From: Comamonas thiooxydans
GTDB lineage: Bacteria > Pseudomonadota > Gammaproteobacteria > Burkholderiales > Burkholderiaceae_C
NCBI RefSeq assembly: GCF_002157685.2
Contig: NZ_AP026738.1
Coordinates: forward strand, 5,270,001-5,334,000
Direction of reading: 5' to 3'
Length of the DNA: 64,000 bases
The first letter of the stretch is position 1, and the number at the start of each line of letters is the position of its first letter. The translations under genes were made by a program, and so were the position numbers. The notes below the pieces were generated by a model that worked only from the letters and a program-made list of their open reading frames with translations, ran no database searches and had not been told where the DNA came from. Shown here in pieces: positions 36,510 through 45,252 of this stretch.

Positions 36510-36638
36510 AGCCTCGCTGCGCGGCGGCGCTTGCTCGCTGTCTCTTACCTGGATCGCGCCGTCTTCAGCGACCGCGATCCACTTTCCGACTTGCAGCCTC
36601 GCCCAAGCGGGGCTTCTCCATTTCAAAGAAATCTCACC

Positions 36639-37319
36639 ATGATGCTGCATATTCCCCATGTCCTGAGCCGCGAGCAGGTCGCCAGCATGCGTGCCGCCAT
36701 CGATGCTGCCGACTGGGTCGACGGCCGCTCCACCGTGGGCAGCCAGGGCGCCCAGGTCAAGCGCAACCGGCAGTTGCCCGAGCACTCGCCCGTGGCCCAG
36801 GAGCAGGGCCGCATCATCTTGCAGGCGCTGGCCGCCAACCCGCTGTTCTTCAGCGCCGCCCTGCCTGCGCGCACCATGCCGCCGCTGTTCAACCGCTACA
36901 GCGACAGCGAAACCTACGGCCTGCATGTGGACGGCGCGGCTCGCCGTGTCGCGGGCTCCGAGCAGTGGCTGCGCACCGATGTGTCCTGCACGCTGTTTCT
37001 CTGTGAACCCGAGGACTACGAAGGCGGCGAGCTGGTCGTGGTCGACACCTACGGCACGCACGAGGTCAAGCTGCCTGCGGGCGACCTCATCCTCTACCCG
37101 TCAACCAGCCTGCACCGGGTCGAGCCCGTCACGCGCGGCGAACGGGTCTGCTCCTTTTTCTGGGCGCAGAGCATGGTGCGTGACGATGCACGCCGGGCCA
37201 TGCTGTTCGAGATGGATCAGGCCATCACCGGCCTGCGCGGAAAACTCGGCGAAACCGAGGAAACCGTCAGCCTGACCGGCCACTATCACAACCTGCTGCG
37301 CATGTGGGCCGAGACCTGA
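36639..37319 (+). CDS. piuC: Fe(II)/2-oxoglutarate-dependent hydroxylase PiuC/YbiX
   Basis: This 226-residue PKHD-type dioxygenase shows the iron triad H96/D98 (YGLHVDGA) and H159 (STSLHRVEP) and the 2-oxoglutarate arginine R169. Length is that of PiuC/YbiX. In E. coli and Pseudomonas it is encoded beside Fiu/PiuA, as here. ATG 36639 is followed by a second ATG, either usable. The substrate is unknown; it is thought to act in iron-starvation metabolism. Expression may depend on read-through past repeat copy B. Confidence 0.93.
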   Translation: MMLHIPHVLSREQVASMRAAIDAADWVDGRSTVGSQGAQVKRNRQLPEHSPVAQEQGRIILQALAANPLFFSAALPARTMPPLFNRYSDSETYGLHVDGAARRVAGSEQWLRTDVSCTLFLCEPEDYEGGELVVVDTYGTHEVKLPAGDLILYPSTSLHRVEPVTRGERVCSFFWAQSMVRDDARRAMLFEMDQAITGLRGKLGETEETVSLTGHYHNLLRMWAET

Positions 37320-37330
37320 GAACGTGTTCT
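37319..37330. repeat. Short dispersed palindrome, truncated copy
   Basis: AGAACGTGTTCT, a 12-bp palindrome, overlaps the end of the piuC stop codon. It shares AGAACGTGTT with the copies at 28416 and 48401. Confidence 0.55.
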
Positions 37331-37347
37331 GAAAGCGGCCGATCTGC

Positions 37348-37920
37348 TCAGGGCCTGTGCTTTTCGGCGCAGCCGACCAGATGGTTGTGCATGCTGGTCA
37401 TGCACTGGTACATATCGCGCGAGCGGCCCGTGGCGGCCTTGCAGTCACTGACCGTGGCCTGGGAGCGCAGCTTCACGAAGTTGCCCGCCGAGCTGTCGTA
37501 CTGGGCCTGGGTGATATAGCCGCCCCTGAGGTTTTTCTGGCCATTCTCCAGCATGGTCTCGATCTGGCTGCGGATGTTGTCCACCGCCAGCGCGCAGTTC
37601 AGCGGCACTTCCTTGCCGTCGACCTTTCTCAGACCCTGGGCCAGACCGTCGGCCATTTCCTGAGCACCCTTGGGCAGCTTCTTCGTGCCGTCGGGATTGC
37701 GTGCCTCGGCTCCTTCGCCAAAGCGCCCCGCGCCCGCACCCGAGCTGCCGTTGGGCGAGACCTTGACCTGCGACGCATCTGCCTGCTGCGGTGGCAGTTG
37801 CGAGCCGTAATGCGTCTGCCCTTGCGCATCCACCCATTTGTAGACGGGCTGTGCCATCAGGGCACCAGCCCAGGCCAGTCCCAGCGTGGCGATGAGCACG
37901 CGGCCTTTTGCAGCTGACAT
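37348..37920 (-). CDS. DUF4124 domain protein (secreted)
   Basis: The 190-residue protein has a signal peptide (LIATLGLAWAGALMAQ) and right after it the DUF4124 motif VYKWVDAQGQTHYGSQLPP. A disordered linker and a helical C-terminal half with four cysteines follow. DUF4124 proteins are common periplasmic or envelope proteins of Burkholderiales without known function. ATG 37920 is preferred. It converges on piuC with a 28-bp gap and lies downstream of the second TonB receptor on the same strand but 209 bp away. Confidence 0.82.
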   Translation of the reverse strand: MSAAKGRVLIATLGLAWAGALMAQPVYKWVDAQGQTHYGSQLPPQQADASQVKVSPNGSSGAGAGRFGEGAEARNPDGTKKLPKGAQEMADGLAQGLRKVDGKEVPLNCALAVDNIRSQIETMLENGQKNLRGGYITQAQYDSSAGNFVKLRSQATVSDCKAATGRSRDMYQCMTSMHNHLVGCAEKHRP

Positions 37921-38009
37921 TGCGACTTCCCCTCTCACTCAGTGCTGGTCTGCCATGCGCATAACCAGTATTTGTAAAGAAGTGCAAGAAATAATCGGTA
38001 ATATGAAAA

Positions 38010-38093
38010 CAGGAGCTGCCTGCGCTTTTTCACCCTTGATTTCAGACCTGAATCAGTTTGAAACCCATGGTTAAAGTGCGCTGACAGCTCCTG
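38010..38093. repeat. Long dispersed inverted repeat element, copy 1
   Basis: An 84-bp element is bounded by CAGGAGCTGCCTGCGCT and its imperfect complement AGTGCGCTGACAGCTCCTG. It occupies most of the 209-bp gap upstream of the DUF4124 gene. A related 80-bp element with the same end pattern is at 56574-56653. Confidence 0.7.
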
Positions 38094-38129
38094 ATTCAGA
38101 AGCTCATGCCGCTCGTGAAGCGTTCAGCC

Positions 38130-40310
38130 TCAGAACTTCATGTTCGCCGTGATCCAGAAGGTACGGCCGGCCTGCGTCACGCCCGACACCGAGGAGCCAC
38201 CCTGGAAGTAGCTGTTCACCCAGGTCGGCGTGCCGTTGACGCTCACCTGCTGATACTTGCGGAAGTCCTTGTCGAACAGATTGAAGATGCTGGCGTTGAT
38301 GCTCAGGCTCTTGTTGACCTGATAGCTGCCGCCCAGATGGAACAGCGCATAGCCCTTGATATCGCCCACGGCATCGAACACGGCCTTGTTGGCATTGCTC
38401 AGATTGTCGTAGGAGCCGCTGAAGCGCGGACTCTTGCCGCGGTACTCGCCGCGCGCCCACAGGCGCCACTGGCTGCTCGGCGTCCAGTCCAGCTGGGCGC
38501 TGGCAATATGCTTGGCGGTATTGGCGAGCTGGCCGTTCTTGACACCGCCCTCGATCACCTCGCTGTTGGTCCAGGTGTAGCCGGCCTTGACGGCCCAGTC
38601 CTTGGCCAGTTGGGCGCGGCTGCTCAGCTCCAGACCCCAGGTCTTGGCCTTGTCCACATTGATGGAGTAATCGGCCGTGGGATTGAACGCGCAGCTGGAG
38701 ATGGCCGCCGTGGTGCAGGAGCCGCCCGAGGCGATCTTGTCCTTGACATCGTTATGGAAGAACGTGGCCGCGCTGGTCCAGCCCGCCTTGTTGTCGAACA
38801 GGGCCGACAGCTCCACATTGGTGCTGGTCTCGGGCTTGAGGTTGGGGTTGCCGATATTGATGGTCTGGCCCTGGCCGCTAATGCCGCTGACACCGTCGAT
38901 CAGCTGATTCAGGCGCGGAGCCTTGAAGCCCTGGCTCACGCCGCCCTTGAAGGTCCAGTTCGTCGTCGCATCCCAGACCAGATAGGCACGCGGGCTGAAC
39001 TGGCCGCCAAAGGCGTCATGGTGGTCATAGCGACCGCCCAGCGTGGCCGTCAGGCCCTGGCGCAGGCGCCATTCGTCCTCCACGAACAGCGACCACATGG
39101 TCTGCTTGTGGCTTTGGGGCAGCAGGCCGTCCTTGAGCTTGGCATCCCAGAACTGGCCGCCCACGGTCAGCATATGGGCATCGCCCACGGGCGCCACCAG
39201 CTTGCTGTCCAGCACCAGATTGGAGGTCTTGAGCTCGCGATCGGCGCCAGCACGCGGGTCGCCCTTGGGCACCGACGCGCCGGGGATGGTGCGGCCAATG
39301 GTCTCGGTTTCGGTATGCATCAGGCTGCTTTCCAGCGTGCCGAAGCCCAGACGGCCGGTATGACCGATGCTGACCTGATCGCGGTTGAAACGCAGCGCAT
39401 CGCGATAACCGGGCTGCGAACCAGGCTTGGCAACCGCATCGCGATTGCCAAGACGACCATCCTCGTTGTTGTACCAGGTGCGAGCCTGGTCCACATCCAG
39501 CCAGATGTCGTGATAGCGGCTGGGCGTCAGCGTCAGCTTGGCACCCAGGCTGTGCTGGCGGCTTTGCGCCGGCGCGGGGTTGCGTGCACCGGCGGGCTGT
39601 GCGGCGCCAGGGGCCAGCACCCAGTCGGCGGCATCGCGGTTGAAGGTGCTTCCGCGCACGGCCAGACCCAGCAGATCCTGCTTGATGGGGCCGTTGATGT
39701 AGAAGCTGCTCTTGTACTGGTTGCCCCATTCGCTGTCTTGCGGAATGCCGGCGCCCACGCTGACTTCGCCACCCCACTCCTTGCTGACCTTGCGCGTGAT
39801 GATGTTGATCACGCCGCCCATGGCGTCCGAGCCGTAGAGCGTGGACATGGGGCCGCGAATGACTTCGATACGCTCGATGGCCGACATGGGCGGCATGAAG
39901 CTGGTCAGTGCGGCGCCGAAGCCGTTGGGCGTGACGTCGCCCGCCACGTTCTGGCGGCGCCCGTCGATCAGGATCAGCGTGTAGTCGCTGGGCATGCCAC
40001 GGATGCTGATGTCGAGACCGCCGGTTTTACCGGTGCCGCCCATCACATCAATGCCTTCCACGCCCTGCAGGGCTTCGGCCAGATCGCGGAAGTTCTTGGT
40101 CTCAAGCTCCTGGCGTGTCACGACGGAGATGGAGGCCGGGGCATTTTTCAGCTCCTGCTCGAAGCCGGAGGCCGAGACCACCACCTCCTCCATGGTGGAC
40201 TCCCTGGCTTGTGCAAAAGCATTGCCGGCGCATGCGGCGGCAGCGGCCAGGGCCAGTAAACGGGGTTGCCAGCGAATGTGGCGGGCGCGGCTCAGAGCTG
40301 CGTTGGACAT
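38130..40310 (-). CDS. TonB-dependent receptor, FepA/BfrA-like
   Basis: This 726-residue outer-membrane receptor has a signal peptide (LLALAAAAACAGNAFAQA), the TonB box EEVVVSASG near residue 32, and a plug (about 40-155; LEALQG-like ALQGVEGIDVMGG, IRGMPSDYTLILIDGRR, IERIEVIRGPMSTLYGSDAMGG). The barrel ends in WITANMKF. The plug is nearest to the FepA/BfrA ferric enterobactin group, but the substrate is not certain. Its leader carries a strong hairpin next to the ribosome-binding site (40321-40341). No clear Fur box was found; a weak candidate is at about 40470-40492. Confidence 0.9.
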   Translation of the reverse strand: MSNAALSRARHIRWQPRLLALAAAAACAGNAFAQARESTMEEVVVSASGFEQELKNAPASISVVTRQELETKNFRDLAEALQGVEGIDVMGGTGKTGGLDISIRGMPSDYTLILIDGRRQNVAGDVTPNGFGAALTSFMPPMSAIERIEVIRGPMSTLYGSDAMGGVINIITRKVSKEWGGEVSVGAGIPQDSEWGNQYKSSFYINGPIKQDLLGLAVRGSTFNRDAADWVLAPGAAQPAGARNPAPAQSRQHSLGAKLTLTPSRYHDIWLDVDQARTWYNNEDGRLGNRDAVAKPGSQPGYRDALRFNRDQVSIGHTGRLGFGTLESSLMHTETETIGRTIPGASVPKGDPRAGADRELKTSNLVLDSKLVAPVGDAHMLTVGGQFWDAKLKDGLLPQSHKQTMWSLFVEDEWRLRQGLTATLGGRYDHHDAFGGQFSPRAYLVWDATTNWTFKGGVSQGFKAPRLNQLIDGVSGISGQGQTINIGNPNLKPETSTNVELSALFDNKAGWTSAATFFHNDVKDKIASGGSCTTAAISSCAFNPTADYSINVDKAKTWGLELSSRAQLAKDWAVKAGYTWTNSEVIEGGVKNGQLANTAKHIASAQLDWTPSSQWRLWARGEYRGKSPRFSGSYDNLSNANKAVFDAVGDIKGYALFHLGGSYQVNKSLSINASIFNLFDKDFRKYQQVSVNGTPTWVNSYFQGGSSVSGVTQAGRTFWITANMKF

Positions 40311-40320
40311 GATGACTCCT

Positions 40321-40341
40321 CGGCCTGCCTTGGGCAGGCCG
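40321..40341 (-). promoter_or_regulatory. Leader hairpin next to the receptor ribosome-binding site
   Basis: CGGCCTGCC-3-GGCAGGCCG, a perfect 9-bp stem with a 3-nt loop, ends at the AGGAG ribosome-binding site (40316-40320) of the FepA-like receptor. It could influence translation or mRNA stability. Confidence 0.65.
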
Positions 40342-40590
40342 TTCACAGATACGGGTAGGAAGCGGCGGCCCGGTGGGCCTTCTGGACAGCTGGCAGGCAG
40401 CTAAAGGGAGACAAAGCCGAGGTTGTATGTGACGTTATGGGCTCTGACGGTTGCAATTATGTACTTTTGTAAACGCAAACCAGTCTCATTCGCCATCTGT
40501 TTGTAGGTTATTCACCTACAGGGAGCTTTGCATGCTATTTCACGCGCGCCTCGGCGCGGGTCTTGTCTGAGCACTTGGAGAATCAATAAA

Positions 40591-40625
40591 AAAAGCGCTC
40601 CACACCTTTCAGGCAGAGCGCTTTT
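40591..40625 (-). terminator. Terminator after slt
   Basis: A 10-bp stem AAAAGCGCTC / GAGCGCTTTT with a 15-nt loop lies 42 bp after the slt stop. Its symmetric A/T flanks allow it to work on either strand; slt is the only gene running into it. Confidence 0.85.
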
Positions 40626-40666
40626 TACTATCATCAAATGAGCAATCAGCTCATTGAGACACCCGC

Positions 40667-42646
40667 TTATGGCAAGTCCTTCATGGTTTCGGGATCATTG
40701 GCCGGGCGCGGGCCTATGGTGCCCAGACGGCTTTTGAGCGACTGAGGCTGGCCGGTGATCAGCGCCGCATAGTTGGCGGTATTGGAGAGCACCTTCTTCA
40801 CATAGTCGCGGGTCTCGCTGAAAGGCACGTTTTCGGCCCAGATGGCGGCATCCAGCGTGGGGCCGTTGCGCCAGTTGCGCGGGCGGCCCGGACCGGCGTT
40901 GTAACCGGCAGCGGCCAGCGCCATCGAGCCCTCGAAGTCGTCCAGCGCCAGCTTGAGATAGGAGGTGCCGATGGTGATATTGGTGTCGCGGTCGTTGATC
41001 ATGTCGGGAGTGAAGCCCGTCATGCCGATCTTCCTGGCCGTCCAGCGCGCCGTGGCTGGCATCACCTGCATCAGCCCCGAAGCGCCCACGCCCGAGCGTG
41101 CATCCATGATGAAGCGGCTCTCTTGGCGGATCAGGCCGTAGACATAGGCCGGGTCCAGCCCGATATTGCGCGACTTGGCCAGCACCGTGTCGTGATAGGG
41201 CATGGGAAAGCGCTGCTTCCAGTCGGCAAAGGTCTTGGTGCGCTCGCTGGTGTTGATGCAGCGATCCCAGACCTGGCGCTCGCAGGCCAGATCGGCGGCC
41301 GCATACAGTTCGCGATCTTCCATGCCTCCCGGCTGGTGCAGATTGGTGGAGTAGTTCCACTCGCGCACCCCTTCGCTGCGCAGCCCCATGCCGATGGCAT
41401 ACAGGCTGCGGCTCAGGCCAGGGTTGCTGCGCGCCGCCGCCTTTTCCTGCGCCGTCAATGGCGCCGGTGCAGGCGGCACGGTGATGCGCTGGCCGATTTC
41501 CTCCAGAGCCAGCTGTTCATAGAAGCTGCTGCTGCCGGCCGTGTCCTCCAGCAGTTGGCGGGCTTCGGCCTTTTCCTCGGCATTGGGGCGGCCCGCCAGC
41601 ATGGCCTTGGCTTTCCAGTAGGCCCAGGTCGGGTCGGTGCGTTCCGGGCCCATGGCGTCGATGGCGCGACGCACGGCCTTCCAGTCGCCGGCGCGCAGCG
41701 CGGCCCGGGCTTTCCAGCCCAGCAGGTCGTCGCTCAGGTCCTCGTTGCGGCGCACCTTGCCGAAATAGCTATTGGCATCGGGCGAGAGCTTGAAGGCTGC
41801 CTGCTTGCCGGCCACGGCCCAGGCCCAGTTGCGCTCCTCGCCATTGAGCTGAGCGCCCCAGCCGCCTTCGATCTGGGTGGCTGCCGCATCGGGATCGCTG
41901 GCCGCCATGCGGATCAGGGCCAGCAGGGCCAGCTCCTTGCGTTCGCGCCCGCGTGCCTTGCTCTGGCCTGCCAGGTATTTGGCGGGCGAGGCAAACACCT
42001 GCGCCACCTGGTCGGCGGCCTCGGGAGCGACGATGGCGACCGCATCACGGGCCGCCTTCTGGCGATTGGCTTCGGTGGCCACACGGGCACGGCGCCAGAC
42101 GTCGGCGTCGGTGATCAGCTTGTTCGCATACAGCTGGCCGGCGGCCGTGGTGCAGCCGTCGTCGGCATCCTTCTGTGCCAGCCACAGATCGCGTACCTGC
42201 TGGCCCACATTGGGCGCGCCCCGGCCTTGCAAGGCATCGGCGAGCAGGGCGTAGCAGGTGACGGACTTGTCGTCGCGCATGCGGAACTTGGGATAGACCT
42301 GGCTGAAGGTGTTCCAGTCACGCTGTTTTCCCAGCAGCAGCAGCCAGTCGTTGCGCAAGCGGTCTTCCTGGTAGGTGCCGGCATAGCGGCTCAGAAAGCC
42401 CTGGATTTCATCGGGCGACGCGGTTTCCAGACGGTTCTTGAGTTCCCAGTAAGCGGCCCAAGGTTCGAGAGGGTGACCGGCAGCCTGGGGCAGGAGCTGG
42501 GTCAGCGCCGTCTGGTTGCGGCTGCGGAATGCTTTTTGCATATCCAGCAACACGGCGTCGCCCGGGTTTTGTGCCTGCGCAAACGGAGCAGCTACAGTCA
42601 ACAGGGAAGCCGCACAAAGCGGTGTCAAAATCTTCAGCCAGTGCAT
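40667..42646 (-). CDS. slt: soluble lytic murein transglycosylase
   Basis: Slt70-like enzyme of 659 residues that cleaves peptidoglycan in the periplasm. A signal peptide (cleavage after APFAQAQ) leads to a long alpha-helical superstructure domain. The catalytic SLT domain (about 490-640) has E509 in RQESRFIMDARSGVGASG and LMQVMPATA. Length matches Slt70. Its start codon is only 15 bp from that of the divergent cyclo-ligase gene, and no good ribosome-binding site precedes it. Confidence 0.94.
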   Translation of the reverse strand: MHWLKILTPLCAASLLTVAAPFAQAQNPGDAVLLDMQKAFRSRNQTALTQLLPQAAGHPLEPWAAYWELKNRLETASPDEIQGFLSRYAGTYQEDRLRNDWLLLLGKQRDWNTFSQVYPKFRMRDDKSVTCYALLADALQGRGAPNVGQQVRDLWLAQKDADDGCTTAAGQLYANKLITDADVWRRARVATEANRQKAARDAVAIVAPEAADQVAQVFASPAKYLAGQSKARGRERKELALLALIRMAASDPDAAATQIEGGWGAQLNGEERNWAWAVAGKQAAFKLSPDANSYFGKVRRNEDLSDDLLGWKARAALRAGDWKAVRRAIDAMGPERTDPTWAYWKAKAMLAGRPNAEEKAEARQLLEDTAGSSSFYEQLALEEIGQRITVPPAPAPLTAQEKAAARSNPGLSRSLYAIGMGLRSEGVREWNYSTNLHQPGGMEDRELYAAADLACERQVWDRCINTSERTKTFADWKQRFPMPYHDTVLAKSRNIGLDPAYVYGLIRQESRFIMDARSGVGASGLMQVMPATARWTARKIGMTGFTPDMINDRDTNITIGTSYLKLALDDFEGSMALAAAGYNAGPGRPRNWRNGPTLDAAIWAENVPFSETRDYVKKVLSNTANYAALITGQPQSLKSRLGTIGPRPANDPETMKDLP

Positions 42647-42661
42647 GGAGGAAATTATCCG

Positions 42662-43234
42662 ATGGACAAAGCAGCGTTACGCCGCAAGTTGATTGAACTG
42701 CGCCTCAACCTTCCAGATCGCCTGCAACGCGCCGATGCGCTGCAGCAGGTGATGCGCTTTTGGCTGATGGAGCGGCCCGATACCGTGATTGGTGCCTACT
42801 GGCCCATCAAGGGTGAATTCGATCCGCTGCCAGCCCTGCATCGCTGGAAGGAAGATGGCGAGCTACAGGGTACTCCACAAAGGCGCAGGATCGGGCTGCC
42901 GGTGATAGACAAACAGCGCAAGACGCTGAGTTTTCACGCCTGGTACCCCGGTTGCCCGATGGAGGAGGACGCCTATGGCATTCCCAAGCCCAAGGATACC
43001 GAACTGCTGGTGCCCACACTGCTGTTTGTCCCCTGCGTAGGCTATGCGGCCGGCGGCTACCGCCTCGGCTATGGCGGCGGCTTCTATGACCGCACGCTGG
43101 CCGAGCTGAGCCCGCGCCCGTTCACCGTGGGCCTGGGCTACACCAATGGCTATGTCGATGACTTCCAGCCCGAGGCCCATGACCTGCCACTGGACGCCAT
43201 CCTCAACGACAACGGCGTGGTCTGGCCCGTCTAA
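42662..43234 (+). CDS. 5-formyltetrahydrofolate cyclo-ligase
   Basis: The 190-residue enzyme converts 5-formyl-THF to 5,10-methenyl-THF with ATP. Landmarks are the basic N-terminus KAALRRKLIELR, AYWPIKGEFDPLP, and the ATP/substrate loop YRLGYGGGFYDR near residue 138. ATG 42662 has GGAGGAA 7 bp upstream, which fixes the start against a much longer frame. It is followed 18 bp later by a small unknown gene. Confidence 0.95.
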   Translation: MDKAALRRKLIELRLNLPDRLQRADALQQVMRFWLMERPDTVIGAYWPIKGEFDPLPALHRWKEDGELQGTPQRRRIGLPVIDKQRKTLSFHAWYPGCPMEEDAYGIPKPKDTELLVPTLLFVPCVGYAAGGYRLGYGGGFYDRTLAELSPRPFTVGLGYTNGYVDDFQPEAHDLPLDAILNDNGVVWPV

Positions 43235-43252
43235 CCTTTGAATCGCTTTGCC

Positions 43253-43513
43253 ATGAGTCGTCCCCGCAAGAACATTCCCCAGCGCCGCTACCGCCAGCGC
43301 CCGCCACTGACCGTGATGCAGCTGCCGCTCACGCACCCCGAGGTGCTGCGGCTGCAATCCCATATGCGCCGCCATGGCGCGCTCGGCCTGACACCGCGCC
43401 AGCACGATGCCATCTGGGACTTTCTGTTCGAGCGCCCCGAGAGCCAGGCCTGGCTCAGCCAGATGACGGCGCAGATTCAGGCCGGGCAGATCGCCACGCG
43501 GCCCAGCGCCTGA
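43253..43513 (+). CDS. Small hypothetical protein
   Basis: I do not recognise this 86-residue basic protein. It begins MSRPRKNIPQRRYRQRPP, rich in arginine, and has a helical C-terminal half (VLRLQSHMRRHGALGLTP, DAIWDFLFERPESQAWLSQM). There is no signal peptide or membrane helix. It lies 18 bp after the cyclo-ligase stop, so it is probably co-transcribed. The arginine-rich start could bind nucleic acid, but nothing shows this. Confidence 0.6.
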   Translation: MSRPRKNIPQRRYRQRPPLTVMQLPLTHPEVLRLQSHMRRHGALGLTPRQHDAIWDFLFERPESQAWLSQMTAQIQAGQIATRPSA

Positions 43514-43530
43514 GTCGGACTCATCGAAAA

Positions 43531-43555
43531 AAATGCTCCTTATTAAGGAGCATTT
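43531..43555 (-). terminator. Terminator after queC
   Basis: A perfect 12-bp inverted repeat AAATGCTCCTTA / TAAGGAGCATTT with a 1-bp centre is followed on the minus strand by a run of T (43527-43533 complement). It can end queC transcription, and lies just after the small plus-strand gene. Confidence 0.8.
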
Positions 43556-43631
43556 ACCACTTCAAATCAAATGACTTCAATGCTTTTTCAGCCTGAAGTC
43601 CTTTTTCATCAAGCGCAAGCAGCTATCGATT

Positions 43632-44396
43632 TCAGGACACCGACTGGCTGGCGCGCCAGTTCTGCCAGCCCGATGCACGCAGCTCGCAGGCCGGGCAGCT
43701 GCCGCAGCCATAGCCCCAGTCGTGCAGCACATCGCGCGTGCCCTGGTAGCAGGTATGGGTCTCGGTGCGGATCAGCTCCACCAGCTCGCTGCCGCCCAGA
43801 TCATGGGCCAGCTGCCAGGTCTGGGCCTTGTCCAGCCACATCAGCGGCGTATCGATGCGCAACCGGCGCTCCAGGCCCAGGTTCAGCGCCAGCTGCTGGG
43901 CCTTCATGGTGTCGTCACGGCAATCGGGGTAGCCCGAGTAATCGGTCTCGCAGACGCCGGTGACGATCACCGTCAGCCCGCGGCGATAGGCCAGCGCGCC
44001 GGCCAGCGTCAGAAACAGCAGATTGCGGCCCGGCACAAAGGTATTGGGCAGGCCGTCGGCCTGCATGGCAAAAGCCACATCCTCGGTCAGGGACGAGCCG
44101 CCGATCTGCTTGAGCACGTCGAGCGACAGCACATGGTCCTCGCCCAGACGCGGCGCCCACTGGGGAAAGCGCTGAGCCAGCTGCTCGCGCACGCCGGCGC
44201 GCACCTGCATCTCCACGCTGTGGCGCTGGCCGTAGTCAAAGCCCAGCGTCTCCACGCGCTCGAACATGGCCAGGGCCTGGGCCAGGCAGGTGGTCGAGTC
44301 CTGGCCGCCCGAGAACAGCACCAGCGCGCCCTTGTGGTGACCAGCCCCTGCCACATGCGCGGCCAGGTTTGCAGAAGAAGTGGAAGTATTTGCCAT
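43632..44396 (-). CDS. queC: 7-cyano-7-deazaguanine synthase
   Basis: QueC (254 residues) makes preQ0 from 7-carboxy-7-deazaguanine, ATP and ammonia for queuosine tRNA modification. The PP-loop is SGGQDS (29-34). The C-terminal zinc cysteines are C231, C234 and C237 (CGSCPAC), with a fourth in HTCYQGTRD. About 20 non-conserved residues precede the core. Other que genes are not in the window. It is divergent from the GST gene. Confidence 0.95.
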   Translation of the reverse strand: MANTSTSSANLAAHVAGAGHHKGALVLFSGGQDSTTCLAQALAMFERVETLGFDYGQRHSVEMQVRAGVREQLAQRFPQWAPRLGEDHVLSLDVLKQIGGSSLTEDVAFAMQADGLPNTFVPGRNLLFLTLAGALAYRRGLTVIVTGVCETDYSGYPDCRDDTMKAQQLALNLGLERRLRIDTPLMWLDKAQTWQLAHDLGGSELVELIRTETHTCYQGTRDVLHDWGYGCGSCPACELRASGWQNWRASQSVS

Positions 44397-44512
44397 AGTG
44401 GTGCAATTACATCATCCGCCGCGCCGCCCAGACATGACTGTGGAATCAAAACACACAGACCGCCAGGCCCAAGCTTGATAAGCTCGGCGGCAGATACACA
44501 CAGGAGTCCGCC

Positions 44513-45193
44513 ATGAAGCTCTATATCGGCAACAAGAATTACTCATCCTGGTCCATGCGGCCCTGGGTGCTGATGCGCCAAAGCGGCATCAGCTTCGAAG
44601 AGCTCACACTGCGCTTTGACAGCTTTGCCCCCGACTCCAGCTTCAAGCTGCAGGCGCTGGCACTCGCCCCCACCGGCAAGGTGCCGCTGCTGGTCGACGA
44701 GGGGCTGGTCATCTGGGACAGCCTGGCCATCTGCGAATACCTGGCCGAGCGCTTCCCCGACAAGCACCTGTGGCCACAGACCGTGGCCCAGCGCGCCCGC
44801 GCGCGCAGCCTGGTGGCGCAGATGCACAGCGGCTTCGGTGCGCTGCGCAGCTTCTGCCCCATGAATATCGAAGCCCAGTTGCAGGAGACCGGCGCCCGGC
44901 TCTGGGCCGAGCATGCTGACCTGCGCAGCGATGTCCAGCAGCTCGAGGAACTCTGGACCCCGCTGCTGAACGCCGCCAGCGGCCCCATGCTGTTTGACCA
45001 GTTCAGCATTGCCGATGCTTTTTTTGCGCCGGTCTGCATGCGCATCAACAGCTACGGCCTGCCGACCTCGGCCCCGGTACGCGCCTATGTGCAGCGCGTC
45101 ACCCAGCTGCCCGCCACCCAGGAATGGATTCAGGCGGCCCTGGCCGAGCAGGACTTTCTGCAGTTCGAAGAGCCTTATCGCCAGCAGCGCTGA
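44513..45193 (+). CDS. glutathione S-transferase family protein
   Basis: The 226-residue protein has an N-terminal thioredoxin-like GST domain ([18 protein letters not shown], with YSSWS at the usual catalytic position and [11 protein letters not shown] for glutathione binding) and an all-helical C-terminal domain from about residue 90. The N-terminal pattern is like the YfcF/maleylacetoacetate isomerase side of the family. Substrate unknown. An AGGAG site precedes the ATG; cca follows after 59 bp. Confidence 0.9.
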   Translation: MKLYIGNKNYSSWSMRPWVLMRQSGISFEELTLRFDSFAPDSSFKLQALALAPTGKVPLLVDEGLVIWDSLAICEYLAERFPDKHLWPQTVAQRARARSLVAQMHSGFGALRSFCPMNIEAQLQETGARLWAEHADLRSDVQQLEELWTPLLNAASGPMLFDQFSIADAFFAPVCMRINSYGLPTSAPVRAYVQRVTQLPATQEWIQAALAEQDFLQFEEPYRQQR

Positions 45194-45252
45194 GGCAGCA
45201 ATCCCGCAATCGCGGTATCTGCAGGCCGACGCGCAGCCACTACCATTGCAGC

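Larger units (their letters stand above)
40311..40666. other. Intergenic region upstream of the FepA-like receptor
   Basis: These 356 bp contain no gene. On the minus strand from 40311 the leader shows CGGCCTGCC / GGCAGGCCG (40321-40341), GGCCCA / GGGCC near 40378 and AGCTG / CAGCT near 40390-40401. A stem GTAGGT / ACCTAC lies at 40504-40520. The slt terminator occupies 40591-40625. No cobalamin (B12) box was seen. Confidence 0.6.

Noticed and set aside
38106..40259. 717-residue plus-strand open frame
   Set aside because: Shadow of the FepA-like receptor gene on the opposite strand; no recognisable motif, and the receptor has clear plug and barrel motifs.
40311..40666. Cobalamin riboswitch upstream of the TonB receptor
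   Set aside because: No B12-box-like sequence on the coding strand, and the receptor resembles siderophore receptors, not BtuB.
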